From the NCBI RefSeq assembly GCF_040954835.1, contig NC_090697.1:11710001-11774000 (forward strand): DNA of 64,000 nt. The letters run 5' to 3'. This document shows positions 1 to 11,600 of this stretch, one piece after another. This DNA comes from Lepisosteus oculatus (Eukaryota > Chordata > Actinopteri > Semionotiformes > Lepisosteidae). Positions within the stretch are counted from its first letter, which is position 1; the number at the start of each line of letters is the position of its first letter. The position numbers were made by a program, and so were the translations under genes. The notes under the pieces are model-generated. The model was not told the origin of the DNA. It did no database searches and saw only the letters and a program-made list of their open reading frames with translations.

Positions 1-710
1 CACACACCCCCTCCCCCCCCACACACACACCGTCCGCACCGCTAACGATACCACCCGGGCCGGGCCAAGGAGCCGCGCGGCTCGGACGAGGACAACGGAC
101 CCTTTTCTCGTGTTGTTCAGGATTCCACTTCGGGGAGGGGGGGAGAAAAAATCTCTCGGGCGGCGCGGGAGAGGCCACGCCTGAGGCGAGGAAGAGGCCT
201 CTGGGACAGAGGTGCCCCCCCCGCCGGACGCCGAGAGAGCCGGAGGTGTTGGGCGCAGCTGTGAATTTACCCCCCCCTCACAGGCCGAGCTGGGCAGGCC
301 TCCGCAGTGACATTCCCAGAGGAACTTTTTTCAAAGAAAAAAACTCGCCAAGTAACGGCCATGTTCCCGACGTGTCGAGGAAACCACGCAGTATAATATA
401 AACTGCTGAACTTTATTACCAATGCTGCTTTTTTTCTGTTTTATATATCCGCGAGTCCAGCGGCACTATTTTATAAGCGGACATAGCAAGCTCATTTAAA
501 GCCGATGGACGTTGTTAATGCCTTTCTATCTTTGAAAATGTTCCCGACGTTTAGCAGTGCAACTGGTAACTTGATGTTACTGCATCGTGTTGCATATCAT
601 TTAAACTTTTTTTATGTTAAGTGTTTAAAGATATGGTATTGTGATGTGCCATACCATTTTCTTCTCCCAATTGTTATATTTCCTGTGGATATTAATAAAA
701 TTCCGAGTTT
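1..710. other. GC-rich start, possible 3' UTR or CpG island edge
   Basis: The first 350 bases are rich in GC and CpG, with C- and CA-rich simple sequence at the very start. No convincing coding exon appears in any frame. A poly(A) signal AATAAA lies at 694-699 on the plus strand, so this could be the 3' untranslated end of a plus-strand gene off the left edge. Equally, it could be the edge of a CpG island. Nothing here decides between them. Confidence 0.3.
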
Positions 711-2940
711 TTATCTTTTAATTTATCCCACTTTTATACTCCACCAACCACGCAAGAAGTGAATTTTAAATTTCACAGTTCCTGGCCTATTTCTGATACA
801 GCTGAAACCAAGTATAAGCCTTCGCCAGAACTTGGTCATTTGTTTAAAGTCCAGGTCTCGAGGCTCTAAATGAAGTGGAATACAGGGATGTCAGAGCTCC
901 GTCGGAAAAAGGGACACCATAGTAAAGAGTGCTGGACCAAACGGCACATCCCTAGAGGCAGCTGTCTTGAAAATGGAAAAGGTGGTCAACATTCCACCTG
1001 GTAATATTAAGACGCTTTACCAGTACATCCTCTAGCATAATGTTAAACAAATTCAAGTTGTATTTTAGAGATAAGGCATAGTTTGTTTTCATCCATGAGC
1101 TATAAAAATCTGTGAGTTCTTGAGGTATAAACATTTTTTACCCCTTGCTGTAGGCATCAATTTGCAAGTCCCCAGTGACCATTGTGTTGTAATAGGCTTC
1201 TGCAACTGTTTATGGCTTGACTTGCTCTGGCGAAACTTCCTGCAGCTGTCCCCAAAACCCCGTCGGATTTGTGGACGTGTTCCCTCCTGGAGCGAAGACG
1301 GGTCTCAAATTTGTATGAAGCACTTGGAGTTGAGATTCTCAAAGATGAGAGCTTCAAACCAAGGCACAGAGGAGCAGATTTAACTGTACTGGAAGAGGAA
1401 CCAAGAGGAGCCTGAGCGACACCGTCTCATGGTTGCTGTTTTTTTTCCAGTGTTGAACTGATCGTGTCATTCATTCAAAGCCCCTTACAAAAAAAAACGG
1501 GGATCGACAAATAATCCCAAGTTTGTCCGCTTTAAGCATTTTCCAGGTATTTTTCCACCTGTATTAAAAGCAAAAAAAAAACATTAGACAGATGCCAAAC
1601 CACAAAGAGGTAGTTTTGTTTTGTCTTTTGATATAAAGGGGATGAATTGGTGCGTGCAGTTTTTAATCTTAAACATGAACATAAATCTTTAATCTTAGAA
1701 CATGCTGTGGTCCTAATTCCACTGGTGCATTACTTCTGGTCCATGCCTGCCGTTACATAACAACAGAGGAACAGGTTACAGCAGAGAGGCGGCTGCTGTT
1801 CTGAGTTGGCCGCCGGCAACTAATTGATTTGAATCATCCAGCCATCTGTTCCTCTAGAATGACGGACTCCTCCCACTGCGCCACATTAAGCTGGGTTCAG
1901 AGACAGACATACCTGTCATTTCTGACACTCGTGCGGGAGATCTGTTAAAACCCACTCTCAGGATGTGCCTTTAAAGGTAAGGCTTTCTGACCTGGTCATC
2001 ACGTGCTGATTGTTAAACGATGGACACGTATAAATCCGCATTGCGCACGTCTTGCAGTACTTGACCACTGCCCCATCACATTTTAAAATGGCCCTCGTGT
2101 CACCTGCAATGGAAAAACCTCCGATTCATTTTGCCTGCCAAGGTAGAGGAAACGGGATGGCTGTTTTTTTTTCTCCTACTGGAATGCCAGAAGCTCCACT
2201 GTGAACATTAAAGCATGTTCCAACGCACTACAGCTCAGTCCTCTGTAATCATTTTAATGTGTGGCTAATGTTCTTACACTCCGCTGCTAACTTCAAAGGT
2301 GCTATTAACAGCTTTACGAATTGCAAGGCCTCGGGAATGATTGTGAATTTGTCTTTTGTTCGCTGCTTGGCTGGCTCATTGTGGTGCCTCCAAGGGTATC
2401 TGGCGCCATCTGGTGGCAGCAGAGGATCATTGGATTGGATACTGAGTCGGATGCCTTTACAGCCTGCAGTTACTTTTCATGACAGCCTAAAGATTTGGTT
2501 TCTCCTAAGCCATTAATTTATTTTTAGACTTCACTTATTTGCCTGCCAACAACCAAGGACTTGATGGGGACATTTTTTTTTTGTAGCAGACAAAAAGTTA
2601 TTTCTTCAGAATAAGGCTGTTTGAAGTAATTTGACAATTTTTCAGAAAACAGAGGACTCCCTTTACCTGAATATTTTTGTTTGTTATCAGAGTTCTGCTA
2701 CAGGACTCGGTGTTACATCACAGAGTAATTTCCACACATGAGTAATGTAATGTTCATGGAGTCCACTCAAAGAGTCAGGTAAGTTTTGCAATATACAATA
2801 CAGGACATCAGGACTACCCTTCTCTTTGGCATAAACTCGCAGAGATGTCAATGTAGAGATAAAAAGTACAGGCAATGGACCACAAAATGGAAACATCTTG
2901 GTAAAGAAAGGATGCTGAAAGTATATTGAACACAAGTGCT
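711..2940. other. Unannotated intergenic DNA
   Basis: No exon with splice sites, no recognised repeat family and no RNA gene was found. Short open frames here have no family signature. The one site worth marking is a CTCF-like motif near 2402-2418, listed separately. Confidence 0.5.
2402..2418 (-). promoter_or_regulatory. Candidate CTCF site outside a recognised repeat
   Basis: GGCGCCATCTGGTGGCAG fits the reverse complement of the vertebrate CTCF core (CCASYAGRKGGC), with the strongly conserved CTGGTGGC part intact. It is a motif match only. Confidence 0.35.
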
Positions 2941-3039
2941 TCTACAGAGGAACGGCTCGTGTGTTAATTTAGCAAATAACCATCCCAGCATGCTTAGGGT
3001 TGTGTATCAAAATGCTAGACAGGCCTGCTTGATGGCTGA

Positions 3040-3137
3040 TCATACTGCAAGAGGAGATCTCGGGGACTTTGAAAAAGGGGTGATTGTTGTGGTGTGTTGG
3101 GTAGGAGCATCAGTGACCAAGACAGCCCAACTTGCTA
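3040..3137 (+). mobile_element. Tc1/mariner transposase N-terminal fragment
   Basis: The plus strand encodes DLGDFEKGVIVVVCWVGAS followed by VTKTAQLA, which resembles the helix-turn-helix start of Tc1-type transposases (a DLSDFERG...GASVTKTA pattern). Homology stops at an AAT-repeat tail at about 3138, where a minus-strand L2-type LINE begins. The rest of the transposase is not seen, so the copy is broken. Confidence 0.6.
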
Positions 3138-4378
3138 GTAATAATAATAATAAAACAACTTTATTTTATATAGCACTTTTAAAGATGGGAATGAGGATTT
3201 TGAAGTTGACACAGAACTTGACAGGAAGCCAGTGCAAATACTCTAGGACAGGAGTAATGTGATTACCTGGACTAGACCTGGTCAGGATTCTGGCTGCCAA
3301 ATTTTGGATATACTAGAGTTTGTTCAATGTGGATTTAGATACCCCAGTGAGTAGAGCATTACAGTAGTCAATTCGGGAGAAGACAAATGTGTTGATCAGC
3401 TTTTCAGCCACAATTTATGATAACATGGGACGTGGTCTGGTGATATTTTTTAGGTGAAAGCACATGTGGGTTGAATGTCAAGCCAAATCAAATCCAGCTA
3501 AGTCAGATATCAACCCCATGTTTTTCAGTTTAGACTGAAGTTCAAGTACAGTACCATCCACAGATAGGGTTACAGGATTGACTTTACAAAGTTGATGGGG
3601 GTTGCCAATAAGTATGACGTCTGTCTTGTCACAATTTAGATTAAGGAAATTTTGAGTCATCCGTGTTTTTGTCAGAGGTGCAATTAGAATTGAGACAGTC
3701 ACTTCAGTGTCAGGTTTGGTGTGGATGTACTGTAGATTTGAGTATCGTCAGGATAGAAATGATAGTTTAGGCCATATGATCTTAAAAGCTGACCAAGTGG
3801 AAACAGGTAAATGCTGAAATGTAGGGGGCCCAGTATTGGGCCCTGAGGAACACCAGACTTGACGACTCTAGTTTCAGACCTAAATCCTCCAAGAGAGACA
3901 AAGTGACAGCAATCAGTGAGATGAGACTTGAACCATTTTGAGAGGACTGTCAGAAACTCCAAACACACTCTCAAGGTGAGAAAGTAAGATATCACGGTTA
4001 ACAGTGTCGAAAACAGTACTGAGATCAAAGAAGAACGAGGATAGAGAGAGAACCAGAAGCAGATGGTATTTGAAGATCGTTAGTGACTGTTCAGGGCAGT
4101 TTCTGTGCTGTGAAGTTGTCGGAAACCAGATTGGAGGGGTTCGAAAAGGTTATTTGCAATAAGGGTGACCAACTGAATTGTAACTGCACTGTCCAGAGCT
4201 ATGTTAGGCTTTTTTAACACAGGGGTGATGGCAGCAGTTTTGAGGACCGTTGGTACAACACCAGTGCTTAAGGGTTCATTTATTATATTGAGGATAACGG
4301 GGCAGAGAGAAGTGAAACAGGACTGAGATAAAGTGGTGGGAATGGGAACTAATAGGCAGGTGATGGGTTTCATGTGTG
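3138..4378 (-). mobile_element. L2-type LINE reverse transcriptase fragment, decayed
   Basis: Minus-strand frames encode reverse transcriptase pieces. From 4373 down come a PVILNIINEPLSTGVVP stretch and FEPLQSGFRQLHSTETAL. Further down come SGVPQGPILGPLHFSIYL and then YHFYPDDTQIYS, a variant of the catalytic YADD motif with proline in place of alanine. This is the order found in L2-clade LINEs. The 3' end is at the low coordinate, with the usual stem-like ATATAGCACTTT and an AAT-repeat tail at about 3138-3180. The frame breaks several times, so the copy is dead. It abuts the Tc1 fragment on the left and a hAT piece on the right. Confidence 0.8.
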
Positions 4379-4379
4379 A

Positions 4380-5460
4380 AACTAGTAATATCCTACCTTA
4401 ATGTGAGCATTGGCACTGAGAACTTACTTGAGAACACTTATGATTTTTTTTGGAACGTGTTGAGACTGCTGATCATGTCGATGACATTTTTATTGTGTCC
4501 CTGCACCTCGACATTCAGCTCATTCAGCAGTCCAGTCAAGTCTGTGAGGAAGGCTAAATCCAGAAGCCACTGGTCATCCTCTAACTGGGCATATTCACCA
4601 TGTTTAGACCACTTGAGAAACTCTTTGATTTCAGGTAACAGCTGTCTGAACCTCACCAGACATGTTTGTTTTTTAAATCTCCAAACAGCAAGTCAACAGC
4701 ATCAGCAAACGCTTTTTTAATGACTTCTGGATCCCTGAATGACTTTTTGTGTTGAGCCAGGACGTGGCTCACACGGAACAATGCGATGAGTGCCGCTTTC
4801 CCTCTGTTATTTGGCCTCGTGAAAACCGTCTGTTGCTAGTTGAGATTTTAATTTGTCCACTTTTCTTTTCGGTAACTCACTTTTATCGGGAAAGTCCACA
4901 TCATTGGTTTTGTGTGCAGTTTTGAAATGTTCTATATTTCCCTTTTTCGAGTAGACGCTAGCATTGCGAATTGAATGCGAAAGTACAAAAAAGTAATCAT
5001 GCTCCCATTCCTTGTGGTAACGATACGTTTTTCGGCTTCTTTGCTTCATCATTTTTGCTCAAACACTGCAACTATCAAATAAGCACTGAAACTTATCGAA
5101 CTGTTGGCGAATTTGTCACGGCCTGTCTGTTTCGCTCCACTGTGCGCTGTAGCGAATGTGGGGTTCGTGCGGCAATAACCAAGAGACCGTTCTTGAGCAG
5201 CGCGCACACACAACACTCTCTGTTCACGGAGCTCCTGTAGCCTTTTTTTCAGTTCAGCCAGCAGTCAGGGCAGAGACTTTCACAACCCATTCCCCAAGGG
5301 TTAAACACACACAAGGGCAGTAAAACGTACGACATTACATGCGCAGAGCTGAAGAATTTTTAGGCTATGGAAAAAAAGTAATCAAATAGCCCATTTATTT
5401 TTTTGCCAAACATTCTTGCAATTGACTGGTCAATCGTGATCAACTGGTTGGGCACCCCTG
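4380..5460 (-). mobile_element. hAT DNA transposon fragment (GTF2IRD2/ZBED-like transposase)
   Basis: The outer end at 5460, read on the minus strand, is CAGGGGTGCCCAACCAG, a typical hAT terminal repeat. Going inward, 5052-4807 encodes an N-terminal region with KTYRYHKEWEHDYFFV and later NIEHFKTAH. This resembles the BED-type start of the transposase family that gave rise to vertebrate GTF2IRD2 and ZBED genes. At 4656-4438 the segment FLTDLTGLLNELNVEVQG matches a later part of the same family. The frame is interrupted and the 3' terminal repeat is not found, so the element is truncated near the L2-type LINE. Confidence 0.75.
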
Positions 5461-6049
5461 CTCTCTTGTGTCCTTATATTAAGGTAATATAAGCTGTCCT
5501 ATCGTATCCTTACATTCTGATAATGTAAGCTGAGCCGGGAATCCATTGAATTCTGAGAGAAGGAGATCATCCACAAAGGACAACAAGTGAGCTGAAGGCC
5601 ATACTCCAGGATCGCCATATTACATCAAACTGCAGGGCAACATAGCCGAGCGACTGCAGATATATTGACTGGGCATTGCCTCTATTGGCCAGACATGAGT
5701 TAATTGACTTTCTCTTGCAAGACTGGTGCCATTTCCCGCTGGCATTTTTCCAGACGCTGGTAGACTGCGCCACGGAGCTGTACAGGCTGCACACAGTGAC
5801 CTAGCACTATTATAGTGGTGTTTCCATTTTTTATAGTAGCACCTCTAGCTTTGAATGTGCCCTATAGAAGAGAAATAGGATAGATCTGGAAATGGGGTAG
5901 AATAAATGGTAACTAAAGATGTTCTGCTTGAAGTACACAATAGAGCAAATAAGGCTATGCAAGGCTTGAAACTAGTGGCCCGACTAGTTGAAGAAATTAA
6001 GAGAAATTTAAGGAGAAAAGTTCATTTCAGTTTATTTGTTATAGACAGC
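5461..6049. other. Unassigned repeat-rich spacer
   Basis: This stretch lies between the hAT end and a LINE fragment. No splice-bounded exon is visible. A short minus-strand frame at 5567-5794 has no motif I recognise. Confidence 0.4.
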
Positions 6050-6290
6050 TTAGGAAAAAGTCAGACAAGCAGTGTGAGAAGAAAAAAAACAGCAGTGTGA
6101 GCCAGTGGTTGGGGTGGAGTTCAATAATCTGACAGCTTGTGGGAAGAATCTGGAGGTTCGTGCCTTTATGCTCCTATAACACTTACCAGAGGGGAGGGGG
6201 GAGAAAAGTGAGAAACCAGGATGACTGGTGTCCTTAGCCATACTAATGGAGAGAAAATGGTTTGTAACAGCATAGGACACAGGGTCTCAC
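6050..6290 (-). mobile_element. Non-LTR retrotransposon C-terminal fragment
   Basis: The minus strand encodes SLFSPLPSGKCYRSIKARTS followed by FFPQAVRLLN. This is the C-terminal signature of a very common fish LINE. The same family has a longer copy at 30.1-30.9 kb on the plus strand. Only the end of the reading frame is left. Confidence 0.7.
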
Positions 6291-8695
6291 AAATGATGAG
6301 AAACTTTCAGACGAAAGTTTATTTTCTAATGTATGTTTCACTCAAGCATTTAAAGAAGATAATGGGGCTGATGCCTGTTTACTAATTGTACTTAAGTGAG
6401 AGATGTCATTATAGATATATAATTATAGATGTTAGACCATTAACAAAACTGTAAAAACTCACATCATTGCTGATGCAGTACCCAATAAACCACATCATTA
6501 ATGTAACGAATCAGCTTATTGACACCTCCCCATTCACCGCGAACTTGAGAACAGAGAATTCAAAACTCTGCCCAGGACCTTGCCTTTTTCCTCTCATCCC
6601 AGTGCTGTCCAGTTATCCCAGGGCCAGGCTTGCTTAGCCTCTGAGACCTGTCTGTGTTCTGCTCTCTCTACAGCAGGGTCTCACACTCTGTACCCAGAGG
6701 GCCTCCTGAATCCCTGTGCCCCTGGACTTCAGTTCCAACCGGAGCAGACAATGAAACAAGAAACCAGTTTACTGTCTACAGCCCCCGAGTAGCATTTTCT
6801 AAACTGGCTATATACAGGACTTTTCTTAAGACTTTCTACAGTTGTTTACTCATTTGCCTTTTTGAAGGTACACTTACAGTACACTAAAGTGCCTGGCTGG
6901 TGTTACGTCTCGGTGATAATTGTATATTAATCAGGCAGTTTCTTAAATCATTAGACCGCCTATGTAACTGAGAACGTGGCTGGAAGAAATACCAGAAGAT
7001 GCTCTACTGTGGAGTCTGAGACCCCCGGTATTCATATTTAACACTGATGACCATTTTTTAAAACTGGTTCTTGGAAAAATGTAATCTTCCACTCTTGCTT
7101 TTAGTTTAATGGCACTGTAAAACCAATGACAAAATGCAAATAATGTACTTTGTACTGTGACCCTTTGCACTGTGAAGTAAATTACTTTATATACTGATGA
7201 CTACCCACCAGTTCTGAGCAAACCCAAACTTGAGTATTTCTCTTGCTGGAGCAGTTTGGATGAAGAACCTTACTCAAGGATACAAGAGCAGTTTTCCCTT
7301 GGCTTTGAACCCACAACCTTGAAGACACCCGAACAATTCTCCATGGTGCTGTTTGTAAAAGCAGTGACTTGAGATGAGTAGTCTTTCAGACAGCTATTTG
7401 GCCACGCAGTAACACTCTTGAGTGCTGTATACCAATCCTAGCTAACAGGGAGGGTAGTTCACTCTGATATTCACTTCCTGGAGGTGGGATCTTCTTAGCA
7501 AGTATTCCAGTGACTTTATATGTTTGTTGAAACTGCGCTAGGGCTCAATAAGCAATTTAACCCCACAAATGAACAAGGCCAGGTGATTATGGAAAAATTA
7601 ACAATCCCTCAAGACAAACCGAGGTCAGGTATGAATTTATTAGGGTCATAATGTAGTCACATGAATCTTCACAACATGCCAGTTACAGAATAAAGGAAAA
7701 TCCTCATTACAATATGCCCTGCATATTCCAAAAGAATGTCAGTTAAACACGAAAAACCTAATTTTCAGTATAAAAATATGTTTAGAAACCCACAATAATC
7801 AACAAGGCCAGCAAAACGTCAAATTTTACAAGCCTTTGCTAAACCTTTTTAAAGGGAACTTTGCCCCCTTCAGAAGTGAATGGCTGTTTCCATACTATAA
7901 TTTTAATCCAGAGCTCCGAGAACATTTAGGCACAGGGTCTGTAAACTCTGCTTCTCTTGTTTTGGACTCTAGATGAGGTAACTCTTTTCCTCATATTCAC
8001 AAAGTGGTCTCTCTTTCCTTACTCCGAGTCCTATCTCCAGCCACAGGAAAAGGCACTGGCCAGTTATAAGTGAAATCACATTGGTTTTAAATGTGGAGTC
8101 ACATTTTAAATGCGTCTTAAGTTTCAAATGATTTGGGCCATTCTCTTCCCACCCAATGAAAACCGCTTCCCCTGTAGGAGTTGTAACCAGTGATTAGGCT
8201 TGGTGCTAATTCATGAATGAAAACGCTTTCTCTGGCCACGCCAAAGCATTGTAAAAGATCTCATCCTCCCATCCTGTGCAAAACTGAAGACATCACAGTA
8301 CTACTGTTCTGTTATTTTAATTAAATGATATATTAAATGCTAATATGATTGGCATTTAATTTGGCGTACCATTCCTTGAAACTCAGAAACTTTTTAAGAG
8401 CAGCACAGCAACATCATGAGAATTGACATGCATATTTTACTATTTGCCTAAAAAGTTTTTTTCTTTAGTTACAAGACATCTGATTTTAACTTCCTTAATA
8501 CCCTTTTTTTTTTGCTAACAGCTTTTCTGTTAATATACAGTTTTTACAATCACAAAAATACTGCTCAAATCACATGATCAGGGGGAAAAGAACTCTTCAG
8601 ATGGCAGCAAAACAACAACGCTTGTTCAGTTTCAGGTTTCAGGTGAGTTTGTGCGGTTGACAACATCCAGCCCCGCTGAGCGCTGGGAAGCGTGC
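6291..8695. other. LGALS8 downstream region, including its probable 3' UTR
   Basis: No independent gene was found. The part just below 8696 should be the LGALS8 3' UTR. The nearest poly(A)-like signal on the minus strand is ATTAAA at 8355-8360, about 335 nt after the stop. A canonical AATAAA occurs only near 7635, about 1 kb away. The true end cannot be set from sequence alone. Confidence 0.4.
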
Positions 8696-11600
8696 TCATT
8701 TCACCAGTTTCACGTCCAGCAGCTGCAGGTCGCCCATGATCTCCAGCTGGTCGATCCGCGACAGGTCTTGTACCCTGTGCTTGTAATCCAGCAGGTGAAC
8801 CCCATTCACCGCCACCTTGAACTGCTGGGGTTCGCAGAAGATGATCATCTGCAGACACACGCGCACACACACAGAAAGTACACACGCCCATCAGCGCTCC
8901 CTGCATGCAGGGCGTGTGACTGTGCACACTGAGTCTGAGCACCTCCCCCTCCATTCAGGAGACTGGCCCCATCTCCAGCCAGCAGACCCTGGAGCTTGTG
9001 TGCACACCGCGAAAAGAAACAAGGTGTCACTCGCATAAATCTTCCTAAGTAACACTTTTCGAGTTAAATGGGTGCTTTTAAATAAGACCGACGGATTACA
9101 CTTAGTCGAAGTCATTGGCGTTACATCAGAGGCGGAGCGGTGGCTCTGTGGCTCAGGATCTGCGCCTGTGACTGAAAGGTTGCCGGTTCAAATCCTGCGG
9201 CTGGCAGAGGAATCCTACTCCGTTGGGCCCCTGAGCAAGGCCCTTAACCCCAACTGCTCCAGGGGCACCGTACAATGGCTGACCCTGCGCTCTGACCCCA
9301 AGCTTCTCTCCCTGTCTGTGTGTCTTTGTCTCATGGAGAGCAAGCTGGGGTATGCGAAAAGATGAATTCCTAATGCAAGATATTGTATAGGGCTAATAAA
9401 GAAACATCATTATTATTATTAAACTCCTCGTCCACAGCACCGGAGAGATGTGTAGTTCACGGAGTGTCCAGCTACCGCTTTCTTCCGTTTATAGCTTTTA
9501 CGTTTATTTAAACAGGTTTCAATTATAAAAGTGTGCATCAGGTTCAATTATCGCATTAAGTATCAGAACAGGTGATTTTGGGGGAGAAATCAATTTCAGA
9601 GCAGGAGGGTCGGGCATCCTTTGCTGCAACACACCCTACAGTGTGGTCTTGCGACGACGAATTAGCATCCTAACGCGTCTCATAAACTGACCACCGTGGC
9701 AACGAACCACACTGGGAGACGGGGGGGGGGACCCATTCAGTGAGGGTCTTCCTCAGCACGGCGAGTGGAAACGGCGCCGTTACCTCAAAGTACTCCCCGG
9801 CCGAGAAGGGGAAAGTGGGCAGGCTGTTCTCCTCCGGCCCCCAGCACTCTTGCAGGAAGGAGTTCCTGACGAACACGCTGGCCCTGAGGCGGGGGTTCAG
9901 GTGCAGAGCGATGTCGCTCGACTCTCCAGAGCGCAGGTTGATGCTAAAGCTGCGGGATACAAGAACGGGGTCACCGTCTCGCCATCTCCAACATCAGCTG
10001 CCGTCACGGCAAACCAGAGGCCCGAGCCCTGCCGGACCAGAGCGACAGGACAGACAGAGGCTGCTACAGGATTGGTTCACGTTTACAACTCGGCTAACAT
10101 CCCCCACTCTCACTGAAACGGCTCCTATCCTTTTCCTCATTCCACCCAACAGGACAAATGCAGTATGGAGTAACACACTTGACCTGGGCTGTAGGCACGG
10201 CGGGGTGACGGCCCCACAGAGCTGGGGCCCCGGCTTCAATTCCACGCCCAGTGTGCTGTCTGGGTGGAGCCTGCACGTTCTCCCCCCCCCGGGCGTGTCA
10301 CCCTGGTGCTCTGGTTTCCAGTCCAAAGACATACTGGCAGGTTAACTGGTGTCTGGGAAAACTGGCCCTGGCGTGATGGACTGGCGTCCCCTCCGGGATC
10401 TACCCTGCCTCGGGCCCGTTGCCTGCCAGGATGGGCTCTGGCTCCCCCTCGACCCTGGACTGGAAAAAGCAGTCGGAAACAGATCTTCTCTCACCTGTGG
10501 GGATAAGCACTGACTTGTCCTTTAATAGTGATCGATTGTCCCGGGGCCACTCCATTGACTAGACTGGCTCTGTAAGGAAGGCTCTGAAACAGAACAGGGC
10601 AAAAGGTATGAATAAATCAGAAAGGAGTCTGGATCACAAGGGCCACACACAGCTTCTGGTTTTACGCATTCTTACAGCTGTATGTGTATGCCTGTTGCAC
10701 ACAATGCCATCGGGAATCACAAGGTTGCAAAATACACATAATGGTCAATTGTAAAATATGAAATATTAAGAAAGAAACTTTTATTCAGATTTAACAAGAG
10801 AGCAGGCAGCCTCAGTGCGATAATCTACCCTCAGTCAGTCCCGGAAGTGTTTGTGATTCTCACAGCAGGGTCTGTTCAGTAATTAAAGTACCAACTGGAC
10901 AGGATTCCTGCAGCAGAATAGACAACACTGCCTACCCCTGAGGTCTAGAGCACACATAATAGCTACAATATATGAAACGTGTTTATTTTTAGGATAAAAT
11001 TAATCCAATGGCATTTAAGAGTGTGTGGCTGTTCGTGCCAACTGATCTGTATTTCTGGATGACTTCCCAGTCTAGCTGTGTGCTTCATGCGAGTCATCCG
11101 CAGCAGTGAATGTGTCCAAACCTATTTGGATTTTCCCCATGTTGCCTGCTAAGTATATGCAGAAATTTGTTGATCTTCAATGTAGCAGTGTATCAAGCAC
11201 TCCTCAAGCGCTGCAATCCGGTGATGAGTGATGTTAAATTCGGATAGGGGTGGCTCTCTGCTGACCCTGGGCTCCGGCCACACTCTACTTACCAGGTCAC
11301 CTGTCTCGCAAAACACCTCCTGCAAAAAACAGAAATAAAAATCCCAACAATTAGGAGAATATAAAATCCCAGAAGCCAAGGGGGAAATGGAGAGTAGCTA
11401 ATGATTGTTTTAGAAGTTCTGCAGCATGAAGTGAGATGTGAAGTTAAGGTACAGTATGTCTCACTCTACTCTTGGGTTACAAACGATGGATGCACAAGGT
11501 TATAGAATTCACACTCAAAAAAAATACTGCCCCTGCCTGCATATTGAGAGACAGGGGTGTCGAACCATGACACTAAACAGTGTCTTTAGTGCAAAGGCAC

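Noticed and set aside
505-762. An 85-codon frame near the left edge
   Set aside because: AT-rich, no domain, and overlaps a poly(A) signal.
9740-10345. A 201-codon open frame on the plus strand
   Set aside because: Antisense to the 166-nt LGALS8 exon and its intron; the coding signal is on the other strand.
10094-10506. Several overlapping frames suggesting extra LGALS8 exons
   Set aside because: They coincide with the tRNA-headed interspersed repeat and lack splice sites in phase.
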